Positions 51,667 to 60,911 of a DNA stretch of 64,000 bases are shown here, piece after piece. The stretch comes from Candidatus Pseudobacter hemicellulosilyticus (GTDB lineage Bacteria > Bacteroidota > Bacteroidia > Chitinophagales > Chitinophagaceae). Location of the stretch: positions 992,001 through 1,056,000 of the forward strand of contig CP119311.1 of NCBI GenBank assembly GCA_029202545.1. The letters are read 5' to 3'. The first letter of the stretch is position 1; every line of letters begins with the position of its first letter. The notes beneath the pieces were generated by a model, which saw only the letters and a list, made by a program, of their open reading frames with translations, was not told the DNA's origin and did not search any database. The translations under genes and the position numbers were made by a program.

Positions 51667-52485
51667 TCAGAGCGCTACATGGTGCGACTGGAGCGGTTCT
51701 CCGAAGAAAATGCTGGCATGGTTGTCGAAATCAACGGGACTATCGGTAGTATAAAATACCCGTTGCCCGCTCCTGCTGCACCGGTCAGCGATCTCCGGAT
51801 GTCTCTGCAAGTACCCGGCCAGACTCTCCGCCACAATTTCCCCCTGGGCCAGTACCCGGATGTCTTCGGGCAGGAACTGCCGGATCTTGTTCATCAGCAG
51901 GGGATAATGAGTGCAGGCCAGCAGCAGCAGGTCAATCCCTTTATCCTTTGCCAGGATCTGTTGCAGGTGGTGCTGTACAAAATAATCAGCACCGGGTTTC
52001 TCATGCTCATTGTTCTCTATCAGGGGCACCCACATAGGGCAGGCCTCCTGGTAAACAGCCATGCCGGGAAAGAATTTCTCTATTTCTATCCGGTAGGATT
52101 CAGATTGTACGGTACCCTGGGTAGCCAGGATCCCGATCTTATTGTTGTCTGTATACTGCCCGATGATCTCGGTAGTGGGACGGATGACCCCCAGTACCCG
52201 GCGGTCCGGATATTTCCGGGGCAGGTCCTGCTGCTGAATGGTGCGCAGGGCTTTGGCGGATGCCGTATTACAGGCCAGGATCACCAGGGGACAGCCCTGC
52301 TGGAAGAACCATTCCACGCATTGCAGGGTATAGTGATATACGGTGTCAAAGGAGCGGTTCCCATAAGGAGCCCGGGCATTGTCGCCCAGGTAGAGGTAAT
52401 CATACTGCGGCAGTTTTTTCAGGATCTCTTTCATTACTGTAAGGCCGCCGTAGCCTGAATCAAAGATGCCGATAGGTTGAAGCAT
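51667..52485 (-). CDS. murI: Glutamate racemase
   Basis: A 272-residue enzyme that makes D-glutamate for peptidoglycan. The ATG at 52485 is preferred over a TTG two codons earlier, because the -7 promoter element overlaps that TTG. The catalytic pair is visible: ILACNTASA (Cys72) and LLACTHYPLL (Cys191), with the Asp-Ser motif in GIFDSGYGGLTV. Length is normal. It follows the ompH genes on the same strand but is separated from them by a terminator, so it has its own promoter. Confidence 0.95.
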   Translation of the reverse strand: MLQPIGIFDSGYGGLTVMKEILKKLPQYDYLYLGDNARAPYGNRSFDTVYHYTLQCVEWFFQQGCPLVILACNTASAKALRTIQQQDLPRKYPDRRVLGVIRPTTEIIGQYTDNNKIGILATQGTVQSESYRIEIEKFFPGMAVYQEACPMWVPLIENNEHEKPGADYFVQHHLQQILAKDKGIDLLLLACTHYPLLMNKIRQFLPEDIRVLAQGEIVAESLAGYLQRHPEIADRCSRSGQRVFYTTDSPVDFDNHASIFFGEPLQSHHVAL

Positions 52486-52488
52486 GCG

Positions 52489-52496
52489 CAAAGGTA
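52489..52496 (-). promoter_or_regulatory. -7 element of murI (TACCTTTG)
   Basis: TACCTTTG matches the consensus exactly and ends three bases before the ATG, so the transcript would be leaderless or nearly so. The terminator just upstream makes an independent promoter necessary. No -33 TTG is found. Confidence 0.45.
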
Positions 52497-52513
52497 CGCA
52501 GTGGGTGATAAAT

Positions 52514-52538
52514 AAAAACCCCGCCTGGAGGCGGGGTT
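52514..52538 (-). terminator. Intrinsic terminator after the ompH genes
   Basis: On the minus strand AACCCCGCC (52538-52530) pairs perfectly with GGCGGGGTT (52525-52517) around TCCA, followed by TTTATT. It lies 26 bases after the end of the second ompH gene. Confidence 0.9.
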
Positions 52539-52563
52539 CTGTATAGCGAAAAGTTTCTTTTGC

Positions 52564-53136
52564 TTAAGGCTTGTTGGTGGCTGGTCTAGCGCCGGCAGGT
52601 GCCTGCGGGGCCGCTGCGCCTGCAGCATTCGGCAATTTAATGTTGAGCTTCTTGGCTACCAGGGGCAGGATATCTTCACCGGGAGGAGCTACAAGGATAG
52701 CTTCTTTCTCAAAAATATAGGTGAAGTTACCTTCTTTGGATACAGCCTGGATAGCTTCATAAGCTTTCCTGTTGATGGGAGTGATCAGTTCATCCCTCCT
52801 GCTTTGCAGTGCCTGCTGGATACGCTCTTCTTCACCGCTCAGCTCCTGGCTCAGTTTGGCCAGTTCCTGCCGTTTTACGGTTTTTTGCGCTTCAGTCCAT
52901 TTGGTAGAATCCGTATTGAATTTCTCAATAGCCGCGTAAAAAGCAGTTTGCTTATCCTGTGCATTGGCGATAAGAGCATTACGGTAATCAGTAAGGGAAG
53001 AATCAGCCTTTTTGGTTTCGGGCATTACACTTACCAGTTCCTGGGAGCTGATATAGCCGAATTTGTTCTGTGCTTTTACCTGAGCAGCAGCCAGAAGACC
53101 AGAAGCGACCATCACGACTGTAAAAAACTTTTTCAT
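52564..53136 (-). CDS. OmpH/Skp-family periplasmic chaperone (copy 1)
   Basis: A 190-residue exported protein. The ATG at 53136 starts the signal (MKKFFTVVMVASGLLAAAQVKAQ). The mature chain has the Skp pattern: a beta strand KFGYISSQELV, then a long charged helical arm (QDKQTAFYAAIEKFNTDSTK, VKRQELAKLSQELSGEEERI) that folds back, and a closing strand. The C-terminus carries an Ala/Pro-rich tail. Skp chaperones hold outer-membrane proteins for the BAM complex; the bamA gene lies upstream in the same cluster. A terminator follows the gene. Confidence 0.9.
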   Translation of the reverse strand: MKKFFTVVMVASGLLAAAQVKAQNKFGYISSQELVSVMPETKKADSSLTDYRNALIANAQDKQTAFYAAIEKFNTDSTKWTEAQKTVKRQELAKLSQELSGEEERIQQALQSRRDELITPINRKAYEAIQAVSKEGNFTYIFEKEAILVAPPGEDILPLVAKKLNIKLPNAAGAAAPQAPAGARPATNKP

Positions 53137-53260
53137 GTGATTCATTTTAGTTGTTTAGGTCACCCGAAGATTAAAACAATCAATGCTTGGGGTGGGCAGT
53201 GTTTTAAGTTTAAGTTGAAAAATTATTAAAGTAAGTTGTGCCCTGGTATTCCTTTTACTT

Positions 53261-53782
53261 TTATTTAACACCCAGCTCTTTGATCACGTCCTCGCTCCTG
53301 TCCAGCTTGGGGTCGGCAAAGATAACAGTAATTCCTTCACTTTTATCCAAAATAAAATCGTATTGACGGCTAACCGCTATTTTCTGGATAGCATTGAAGA
53401 CCTTATCCTGTATGGGTTTAACCAGCTCCTGGCGTTTCTTGAACAGATCGCCTTCAAAACCAAAGCGTTTTCGTTGCAGCTGCTGCAGTTCCTTCTCCCG
53501 TACAAACAGCTCGTCCTCTCTTTTCTTCAGCAGGTCTTCACTCAGCATCACTTTCTCTGCATCAAAATCTTTGTATAACTTGTTCAGTGCGGCATCTTTG
53601 TCATCGATCTCTTTCTGCCACTGGGCGCTGAACTGTTCCAGTTTTTCCTGGGCGGCCTTGTATTCAGGCAGTTTGTCCAGGATGTATTTGGTATCAACAA
53701 TGGCGTAACGTTGAGCCTGTGAAAGCTGGGTAAAGGCCATCATACAAACCAATATCCCAAATAAGGTCTTTAGTTGTTTCAT
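53261..53782 (-). CDS. OmpH/Skp-family periplasmic chaperone (copy 2)
   Basis: A 173-residue exported chaperone with the signal LKTLFGILVCMMAFTQLSQA and the same layout as its neighbour: strand RYAIVDTKYIL, long coiled helices (EYKAAQEKLEQFSAQWQKEI, LLKKREDELFVREKELQQLQ), and a closing strand QYDFILDKSEGITVIFADP. It has no Pro/Ala tail. It lies between bamA (82 bases) and copy 1 (124 bases), so it is likely co-transcribed with them. Tandem skp genes after bamA are common in Bacteroidota. Confidence 0.92.
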   Translation of the reverse strand: MKQLKTLFGILVCMMAFTQLSQAQRYAIVDTKYILDKLPEYKAAQEKLEQFSAQWQKEIDDKDAALNKLYKDFDAEKVMLSEDLLKKREDELFVREKELQQLQRKRFGFEGDLFKKRQELVKPIQDKVFNAIQKIAVSRQYDFILDKSEGITVIFADPKLDRSEDVIKELGVK

Positions 53783-53864
53783 CCCACTATTTTTTGGTTT
53801 ACTAATCTGGTTGGATCCTTTATTTTATTGTTAACAGGATCGTCATACAGGGCAAACAGCAGGC

Positions 53865-56591
53865 CTATTCCGGCTCGAAGCCCAGCATGAAGGTGAAGCG
53901 TGCCGCATCGCGCAACCTGCCGCCGGGATTTAACCGGTCAAAGCCTACGCCATAGTCAAATCCAAGCAAACCGAACATCGGCAGGAAGAAGCGCATACCA
54001 ACACCGGCACTTCTGCGCAGGCGGAACGGGTTGTACTCCTTATAGTCATACCAGCCGTTGGCGGCCTCAAACCATAACATACCATAAATGGTGCTGCTGG
54101 GGTTGGTGGTGAAAGGATAACGCAATTCAAGCGTATACTTATTGAATATCGTAAAGAACTGACTGGCGTTCTGCTGATCAGGATTCACTTTGGGATCGGA
54201 GGTCTCATACACGGGGTAACCACGGTGGGCAATGATATCATAGCCCAGGATGAAGTTACCATTGGCCAGACCGGCATCACCTACCTGGAACCGCTCAAAT
54301 GGTGAGTAGTTCAGGTTCTTGTTGTACCTGCCCATGAAACCATATTTGGCAGCTGCACGCAATACAAACTGGCGCGAGCGATCAGCCCCCATGGCCTTGC
54401 CGATGGGGATGAACCATTCCGCATTCATCCGCCACTTATGGAATTCCGGTAGCTGGTAACTATCCTCATTGGTGATACTCTTATTAAATAAGGAGTAGGG
54501 CGGCGTTAAGGCTACGCTGGCCAGGAAGTTGGAACCCGTGGTGGGGAACATAGGGTTGGGACCGGCAGAGTTCCGGGCCAGGGCCAGCTTGAAGCTGAGG
54601 TTATTGGATGTCCCGTTGTCGAAATCAACATTGAACAGGGCATAGTTCCGCAGCTTGTACTGGGTGAAGCTCACTGAATAGATCAGGGTGAAATAGTCAT
54701 CAGGCCATTTCAGCTGCTTACCCAGCGATACAGTGGCGCTGAAACTTTTCAGCTTGTTGGTATCGCTGAACACATAGCGGTTGTTCTGGAAACCGGCATT
54801 GCGGAACATGGTCTTGGACAAACTCACCGTTAAGGAGTTCCTTTTCTTACCACCCAGCCAGGGCTCGGTGAAAGAGAAGTTGTACGACTGGAAGGCCCGG
54901 CCGTTGGACTGCACCCGAAGGCTCAGCTTCTGTCCGTCACCAGTAGGTAAGGGATCCCAGGCCTGCTTATTAAATATATTCCGGATAGAAAAGTTGTTGA
55001 AGGATACACCCACGGTACCGGTCAGACCGATACCACCACCCCAGCCGGCGCTCAGCTCCAGCTGGTCGGAAGATTTTTCTTCCAGGGTATAGTTGATATC
55101 CACGGTACCATCTTCCTGGTTGGGTACAGGGTTGATGCCGATTTTCTCCTGGTTGAAGAAGCCCAGCTGGGAGATCTCCCGCTGGGAGCGGATAAGATCA
55201 CTGCGGCTGAACTTGTCACCAGGCAGCGTACGGATCTCCCGGCGCACCACGTGTTCCTTGGTCTTCTCGTTACCCGCAATGGTCACGTTCTTGATAGTGG
55301 CCTGCGGACCTTCACGCATACGGATCTCGAAATCGATGGTATCATTATATACCGCCGTTTCTACGGGATCCACCTGGAAGAACAGGTAACCATCGTCCAT
55401 ATACAGGCTACCGATATCCCCGCCTTCCTGGGTCATTTGCTTACCCAGTTTCTTATTCAGGGTCTCCAGGTTATAGACATCCCCTTTCTGGATGCCGAGC
55501 AGCATGTTCAGGATGGAGTCAGGATACTTGGTATTGCCTTTCCAGTTGATATTGCCGAAATAATATTTATGGCCCTCATCTACTTTGAGGTCCACTTTCA
55601 GGTTGCCCTTGATATTATAATAAGTGGTATCGGCCAGGATGGCGGCATCCCGGTAACCCTGGGAGTTATAGTATTCCAGTAATTTCTCTTTGTCCTCCAG
55701 GTATTTTTTGTCGTTGAACTTGGCAGAGCTGAACAGTTTGAAGCGGAAATAGGGATCAATGAAATCCTTGGTTCTGGAAAGGGAGAGAAAACCCATTTCC
55801 TCCAGGTATTCAGAAGCGCTGGGGCGCATCACCACACCATAGGGGCTGGGATCATTAGTGGGGAACAGGGTGATCCTGGTCATTTCCTTGGTTCCCTTCA
55901 TTTGTTTTTTCAGCTTCATCTGGTTCACCGCCTGGTTGCCAAAGAAGCGAACTTCATCGATCCGCACTTTGTGTCCCTTTTCCACATTAAAGGTCAGGAT
56001 CACGGAATTGGGCAGGGCGGGATCGGGTGTTTCATCAATCTTTACAGAGGCGCTCTGGAAGCCTTTTTCCGTATAATACTTCTGGATCAGTTCGGTGGCG
56101 CTCATTTTCACGTTATCTGTCACCACGCGGCCAACTACCAGGTTGATCTTGTTCTTCAGATCATCCTCGTCCGATTTCCGGATGCCCTTAAAGAAGTATT
56201 TGGAGAGGGCGGGCCGCTCGGTTACATGGATCTCCAGGCTGAGGTTGGACCCTTCCAGCTTGGTAAAATAGATCTGTACATTGGAGAACAGGCGCTGGTT
56301 CCAGAGGTTGGTGATGGCCTTGCTGAAATTATCGCCGCCGGGAATCACCACTTTATCACCCACATTGATCCCTGCAATAGAGATCAGCAGTTGCTCATCG
56401 TATCTTTTGGTGCCCGTAACGGAGATGCCTGCAATAATATATTCCTTAGGGTTCCTGGAGGTCAGGATTGCTTCCAGCTCAGGGTCCACGGAGGTGGGGA
56501 GCGTATCTGTTTCCTGTGCAAAACCAGCATTAGCTGAGAAGAGAACCAGTAAGAAAATCAAGGTAGCATAAGAAGTAAACGTACGCTGCAT
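53865..56591 (-). CDS. bamA: Outer-membrane protein assembly factor BamA
   Basis: A 908-residue Omp85 protein, the core of the machine that inserts beta-barrels into the outer membrane. The ATG at 56591 gives a signal (MQRTFTSYATLIFLLVLFSA then NAGFAQ). Five POTRA-like repeats follow (for example YIIAGISVTGTKRYDEQLLI, TIKNVTIAGNEKTKEHVVRR), then the 16-strand barrel with the usual conserved segment (GDAGLANGNFILGYDIIAHRG). The chain ends FMLGFEPE, so the last residue is not aromatic. It is preceded by uppS and followed by two ompH genes, the usual Bacteroidota order. Confidence 0.95.
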   Translation of the reverse strand: MQRTFTSYATLIFLLVLFSANAGFAQETDTLPTSVDPELEAILTSRNPKEYIIAGISVTGTKRYDEQLLISIAGINVGDKVVIPGGDNFSKAITNLWNQRLFSNVQIYFTKLEGSNLSLEIHVTERPALSKYFFKGIRKSDEDDLKNKINLVVGRVVTDNVKMSATELIQKYYTEKGFQSASVKIDETPDPALPNSVILTFNVEKGHKVRIDEVRFFGNQAVNQMKLKKQMKGTKEMTRITLFPTNDPSPYGVVMRPSASEYLEEMGFLSLSRTKDFIDPYFRFKLFSSAKFNDKKYLEDKEKLLEYYNSQGYRDAAILADTTYYNIKGNLKVDLKVDEGHKYYFGNINWKGNTKYPDSILNMLLGIQKGDVYNLETLNKKLGKQMTQEGGDIGSLYMDDGYLFFQVDPVETAVYNDTIDFEIRMREGPQATIKNVTIAGNEKTKEHVVRREIRTLPGDKFSRSDLIRSQREISQLGFFNQEKIGINPVPNQEDGTVDINYTLEEKSSDQLELSAGWGGGIGLTGTVGVSFNNFSIRNIFNKQAWDPLPTGDGQKLSLRVQSNGRAFQSYNFSFTEPWLGGKKRNSLTVSLSKTMFRNAGFQNNRYVFSDTNKLKSFSATVSLGKQLKWPDDYFTLIYSVSFTQYKLRNYALFNVDFDNGTSNNLSFKLALARNSAGPNPMFPTTGSNFLASVALTPPYSLFNKSITNEDSYQLPEFHKWRMNAEWFIPIGKAMGADRSRQFVLRAAAKYGFMGRYNKNLNYSPFERFQVGDAGLANGNFILGYDIIAHRGYPVYETSDPKVNPDQQNASQFFTIFNKYTLELRYPFTTNPSSTIYGMLWFEAANGWYDYKEYNPFRLRRSAGVGMRFFLPMFGLLGFDYGVGFDRLNPGGRLRDAARFTFMLGFEPE

Positions 56592-56728
56592 TCCGGGTTG
56601 TTTAAGCTGAGGGAGCAAATTAAAGTGATTTATTAAATGAGTTTTAAAACTGTTTGTTAAAAGAATGGGGAATGCAGACTTTTTTTGGTTTCATAAGCAG
56701 TCTGTAGACCAAAACTTTCATGGAAGGG

Positions 56729-57493
56729 CTATTGGTTAATGGCTTCTTCCTGCTGTAACTGGTCACCCGTTTTGCCAAACCGGCGTTCCCGTCCCTGGAA
56801 ATCGATAATGGCATCATACAGGTTTTCCTTGCGGAAATCCGGCCAGCGCACATTGGTGAAATACAGTTCGGCATAGGCCAGCTGGTACAGCAGGAAGTTA
56901 CTGATCCGGTATTCACCACTGGTTCTTATCATGAGCTCAGGATCCGGGAAATTGTTGGTGGTCAGGTAACCCTGCAGGGTATCCTGCGTAATGGCGTCGG
57001 CTTTGATCTTTCCGTTCTCTACATCCTTGGCGATCTGCTTCACGGCTTCCACCAGTTCCCAGCGGCTGCTGTAGCTGAGGGCCATGATCAGGTTCAGACC
57101 ACTGTTGCGGCTGGTCATTTCCAGGGATTCACGCAGTGCCTGGCGGGCGCTTTCCGGCAGCATGTTCATATCGCCGATGACATGGAGCTTGATATTGTTC
57201 TTGTTCAGGGTCTCCGTTTCTTTGCGGATGGTCCCTACCAGTAACTCCATCAGTCCGGTCACCTCCAGCTGGGGCCTGTCCCAGTTCTCGGTTGAAAAGG
57301 CATACAAGGTAAGGTATTCTATTCCCAGTTCTGCACAACCTTCCACAATATTGCGGACACTTTCAACACCATGAAAGTGACCATATAGACGATCCTGACC
57401 TTTCTCCTTGGCCCATCTCCCATTACCATCCATGATAATAGCGATATGCCTTGGTAGGTGTTGCAGATCAATTCGCTCCTTAAGACTGCTCAT
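56729..57493 (-). CDS. uppS: Isoprenyl transferase (undecaprenyl diphosphate synthase)
   Basis: A 254-residue cis-prenyltransferase that makes the C55 lipid carrier for peptidoglycan. The ATG at 57493 (MSSLKERIDLQHLPRHIAII) is preferred; a longer GTG frame begins at a promoter element. The catalytic Asp is in IIMDGNGRWAKEKGQ, and the signature LMIRTSGEYRISNFLLYQLAYAEL (split across two helices) is complete. Length is normal. It lies within the leftward envelope cluster, before bamA. Confidence 0.96.
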   Translation of the reverse strand: MSSLKERIDLQHLPRHIAIIMDGNGRWAKEKGQDRLYGHFHGVESVRNIVEGCAELGIEYLTLYAFSTENWDRPQLEVTGLMELLVGTIRKETETLNKNNIKLHVIGDMNMLPESARQALRESLEMTSRNSGLNLIMALSYSSRWELVEAVKQIAKDVENGKIKADAITQDTLQGYLTTNNFPDPELMIRTSGEYRISNFLLYQLAYAELYFTNVRWPDFRKENLYDAIIDFQGRERRFGKTGDQLQQEEAINQ

Positions 57494-57513
57494 ACCTGAT
57501 TTTTTGAAGGGCA

Positions 57514-57521
57514 CAAAGGTA
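57514..57521 (-). promoter_or_regulatory. -7 element of uppS (TACCTTTG)
   Basis: TACCTTTG matches TAnnTTTG exactly on the minus strand and ends 20 bases before the uppS ATG. No -33 TTG is found. It suggests an internal promoter within the envelope cluster. Confidence 0.4.
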
Positions 57522-57541
57522 CAAAAATTTAGATGCTGGCC

Positions 57542-58399
57542 TTATTTAGCCGAAGGACAACGGTAAGAAGTAAGGTTAAAGCTGAGGGTCAGCTCTGCCA
57601 GGATGTACTGGTCTTTCTGTTTGGAGAAGCCCCGCTGTCGGCCTTCAATGCCAATTACGTCCCCGGTTTCGTAGGACCGGTCCTGGAGTAATCGGGCAAC
57701 AGAAGGGGATCCGTCGGGTAAAAGGGCGAACTTATCGGCGCCCACGTAAGTTTTGCTGACATCGTCGAGATAATCAGTGCCGGTAAACCGGTGGACCACC
57801 TCAAAGCCAATATTCATTCTTTCGTTCAGGGCATATTTTACACCCACCCCAAAAGGAATACATAAAGCCATGGTATTATAGGCTTTACGATCCGGATAAG
57901 CGGAAGATCCCTGCCCTTCCGTACCCAGGGGCCGGAGAAATACTTTCTCATCGCCCAGGTAGGTAAAAGGATCGTAATTAAAGAAACCCACCCCCAGGGT
58001 GACATAGGGGGTAAACCGGTAATAAGGATCGGCCGGGACAAATTTGAAGAAGTTGAAATCCCCCTGCACGGCCAGTTCAAATATGTTGGAGTTGAAGCTC
58101 AGGTTGCGCCTGCGCTGGTATTCGTTATCGGTATTGTATATATCGGAGTAGCCTACCCGGGCATAATGGCCAGCCACGCGCAGTCCTACATAGTTGCCGA
58201 ATTGTTTGCGGAAAAACAAGCCAGCAGCCAGTTTCGGCCGGTTGATCCTTCCTTTTGTGTTCAGGTCGCCAAAATAATGGGCAGCGCCAAGGGAAATGCC
58301 AAACTCCCCCTCATGCACTACACTTTCATACTGGGCGGAAACCCGGGAGGTGCAAAGCACGGAAAACAGCATCAGCGCTGGAAAAACCAGTTTCTTCAT
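57542..58399 (-). CDS. Outer-membrane beta-barrel protein (DUF6089-like)
   Basis: A 285-residue exported protein. The signal is MKKLVFPALMLFSVLCTSRV, followed by alternating amphipathic strands of an 8- to 10-stranded barrel (GEFGISLGAAHYFGDLNTKG, YRFTPYVTLGVGFFNYDPF, GVGVKYALNERMNIGFEVVH). It resembles DUF6089 proteins, small OmpA-like barrels always found beside uppS and bamA in Bacteroidota, to my recollection. The function is unknown. It precedes uppS by 48 bases in the same direction. Confidence 0.85.
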   Translation of the reverse strand: MKKLVFPALMLFSVLCTSRVSAQYESVVHEGEFGISLGAAHYFGDLNTKGRINRPKLAAGLFFRKQFGNYVGLRVAGHYARVGYSDIYNTDNEYQRRRNLSFNSNIFELAVQGDFNFFKFVPADPYYRFTPYVTLGVGFFNYDPFTYLGDEKVFLRPLGTEGQGSSAYPDRKAYNTMALCIPFGVGVKYALNERMNIGFEVVHRFTGTDYLDDVSKTYVGADKFALLPDGSPSVARLLQDRSYETGDVIGIEGRQRGFSKQKDQYILAELTLSFNLTSYRCPSAK

Positions 58400-58493
58400 A
58401 ATTGCAATATAGGAATAATGTATGTTGCGTTGAACGCTTTTTTGCGGTTTTTCAGTCTATTGGAAATGTTAATTAACACGTAATACTACGCCC

Positions 58494-59375
58494 CTAATTG
58501 CGGGTGTCCAGTCCCCAGGACAGCTTATTGCGCAAGGTTTGTAGAAAGTTATTCTCATTGAGCCGGACAAGGCTCAGGGTGAAAGACTCATTTCTGACTG
58601 CCAGTTGCACTTTTTTATCTACGATCTCTCTTCTGGAGTCCAGGGCGCAGATGAAATGGTCAGCCCGGCTTTCCACATCAAAGGATATGATATTGTCCGC
58701 CGGCACCACAATAGGCCGCACGTTCAGGTTATGCGGCGCCACAGGTGTGATCACAAAACTGGAAGACTCGGGAAATACAACGGGGCCGTTACAGCTGAGG
58801 GAATAACCGGTAGAGCCGGTGGGCGTGGCCACAATCAGCCCATCCGCCCAATAGGTATTCAGGAAATCCCCGTTCAGGTAAGTGTGGATCTTGATCATGG
58901 GGGAAGTATCCGTTTTATGGATGGCAAATTCATTGAGCCCATAAGGTACATCCCCGAACAGTTTGGCGTCTGCATCCAGGTGGATCAGTGATCTTTTGTC
59001 AATTACCACATTCCTTTTTACCAGGGATTGCACAGCCGTATACAGCTCCGTGCGGCCAATACTGGCCAGAAAGCCCAGCCGGCCGAAATTGATACCCAGC
59101 ACAGGGATATTCTTATCCCGCACCAGGGTCACGGTATCCAGCAGGGTGCCGTCACCGCCCAGGCTGATGAGAAAATCAATGGAAGATTCTTCCAGGTCGC
59201 CGTGCTCACTGAATATGGAATGCTTTTCCGGGAAGCGGAAAGAACTTTTAATGGTTTCGAAGAAGGGATGGTAGATAACAGGCTCGATGCCTTCTTTGGC
59301 CAGTTCATCCAGGAGCATCTGTACATCTGCGATCTGTTCATTATCGAGGACCCGGCTGTAAATAGCTACTTTCAT
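58494..59375 (-). CDS. nadK: NAD kinase
   Basis: A 293-residue ATP-dependent NAD kinase that makes NADP. The key GGDGT motif is at residues 73-77 (LISLGGDGTLLD), followed by the NAD-binding elements PVLGINFGRLGFLASI and LNEFAIHKTD, and the conserved TGSTGYSLSCNGP. Length matches the family. It sits between a small Omp85 gene (20 bases) and the DUF6089 gene (94 bases) on the same strand, in the envelope cluster. Confidence 0.96.
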   Translation of the reverse strand: MKVAIYSRVLDNEQIADVQMLLDELAKEGIEPVIYHPFFETIKSSFRFPEKHSIFSEHGDLEESSIDFLISLGGDGTLLDTVTLVRDKNIPVLGINFGRLGFLASIGRTELYTAVQSLVKRNVVIDKRSLIHLDADAKLFGDVPYGLNEFAIHKTDTSPMIKIHTYLNGDFLNTYWADGLIVATPTGSTGYSLSCNGPVVFPESSSFVITPVAPHNLNVRPIVVPADNIISFDVESRADHFICALDSRREIVDKKVQLAVRNESFTLSLVRLNENNFLQTLRNKLSWGLDTRN

Positions 59376-59395
59376 CCGTAATTGTTTGTGGCCTT

Positions 59396-60835
59396 CTAAA
59401 ATTCGTTCTTGATATGTAAAAATAACCCCTTTTGCCCTAATTGGTTAAAGCTATAATCAAACCGGAAAATAAAATCATAGAAGGTGACCACATCCACCCC
59501 AAAACCGCCGGTGGTCAGCCAGGTATTTTCAAGCGAGTTGCCAGAGGAATATTTATTATAGGCATAGCCCAGGTCGCCGAAGGTGCGGGCATAGATGCGG
59601 AAGGGGATCCGGTCATGGGTCTTTGACTTCAGGAAAGTGGGGATATTGAAGCGGAACAGCTCCCGGCGGAAGGTTTGCCTGGACAGGCCGGCGCCAACCC
59701 CATCTATCACATATCTTTCCAGCCCCCGCAGGTACAGATCGCCATAGCCAAAGAGCCGCTGGTTGATATAAGGTTGTTTGAAAGGCAGGCGCAGTACGCC
59801 ATAGCCCTGCCAGCCGAAATACCATTTTTTAGACAATTGCCATCCTTTGGCTGCCTTACCGCTCAGTTGCCACATATTCATATCTGCATGCAGGCCACGC
59901 CGCAGCAGGCTGGCTTCGCCCATAAAACCGGTCAGCGGGAAATGGATATAATCTACGTTCACATAGTTGATGGAATACGAAAATTCCGGGTAGGTGATGG
60001 TATTGCGCTGGGTGCCCTGGAATTTGGGATTAAGCTGCAGCACCTGACTGTCCACGGTCTGGCTGTTGACTGCCAGTCTCACCGCGTGTACGGTCCGCAG
60101 CCCCGGCCTGTAGGTATAGTCAATATTCCCATACCATCTTTTCACGCCGGAAGCCAGGCTGTCAATAAACAGCTGCTGGTTATCCCTGGTAATATAGTTC
60201 ACTTCTTTGTTGGAAGAATACAACAGGCCAATGCGATAGCCATGTTTGAGAGATTTGTCAGCATAGGGCTGATCATACTGGAACTGTACCTGTTTGGTAT
60301 AGCCGGTGATCAGCCAGAGCCGGAGTTTATCATTCCTCCCGGTAAAATTATAATGCGTGAATTTAAACCCATAGTTGAGGCGGTCCAGGTCATATCCCTG
60401 TTTAGACCATTCGGAGAGGTTGCGGTCCACCGGCTTCAGATAAGGGAGGGGAAAGATATACCATCGCTCTTTCAGCTGGATAGTAATATCTATGGTATAA
60501 CCCCGGAAGGACTTCAGCGCAACGATCACTTCATTGAAAAGGCCGGTGTTGAAGAGTTGCCGGCGGGCAATCTCAAAGCCCTTTACCAGTTCCGGCAGGT
60601 AGGTGGAATCGCCGGTTTTAAAGGGCAGCTCCCGTAAAACAATATAGAGCTTGGTCTTTTTGTTGCCTTCAATATAGATATTGCCAACTACAAAAGGGGT
60701 AGGTTGCGTTCTGTCATAGGCAGGTGAGGAAGTCGCCCCGGGCAGCGTATCTGTTGGCTGGGACTGTGCATGCAGAACACAGCATCCACACAGCAGGAAT
60801 AATACGATATGGATCCCAAATACTTTCTTTCCCAT
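59396..60835 (-). CDS. Small Omp85-family outer-membrane protein
   Basis: A 479-residue outer-membrane protein. The signal IHIVLFLLCGCCVLHAQ is followed by a single POTRA domain (FVVGNIYIEGNKKTKLYIVL, ARRQLFNTGLFNEVIV) and then a long barrel (FTHYNFTGRNDKLRLWLITG, FGYGDLYLRGLERYVIDGVG) ending in Phe (LFLHIKNEF). One POTRA domain and a barrel is the layout of the smaller BamA/TamA-like proteins (Sam35-like or patatin-linked variants). There is no patatin domain. Position beside nadK in the envelope cluster is conserved in relatives, as far as I recall. The cargo or partner is unknown. Confidence 0.85.
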   Translation of the reverse strand: MGKKVFGIHIVLFLLCGCCVLHAQSQPTDTLPGATSSPAYDRTQPTPFVVGNIYIEGNKKTKLYIVLRELPFKTGDSTYLPELVKGFEIARRQLFNTGLFNEVIVALKSFRGYTIDITIQLKERWYIFPLPYLKPVDRNLSEWSKQGYDLDRLNYGFKFTHYNFTGRNDKLRLWLITGYTKQVQFQYDQPYADKSLKHGYRIGLLYSSNKEVNYITRDNQQLFIDSLASGVKRWYGNIDYTYRPGLRTVHAVRLAVNSQTVDSQVLQLNPKFQGTQRNTITYPEFSYSINYVNVDYIHFPLTGFMGEASLLRRGLHADMNMWQLSGKAAKGWQLSKKWYFGWQGYGVLRLPFKQPYINQRLFGYGDLYLRGLERYVIDGVGAGLSRQTFRRELFRFNIPTFLKSKTHDRIPFRIYARTFGDLGYAYNKYSSGNSLENTWLTTGGFGVDVVTFYDFIFRFDYSFNQLGQKGLFLHIKNEF

Positions 60836-60911
60836 CCGTTACCGGTAAGCTGTACAGCCCTATATGGTTTTATTTCAATATGATAAGGCGGCGAAGATAG
60901 CTGATAGTTTT

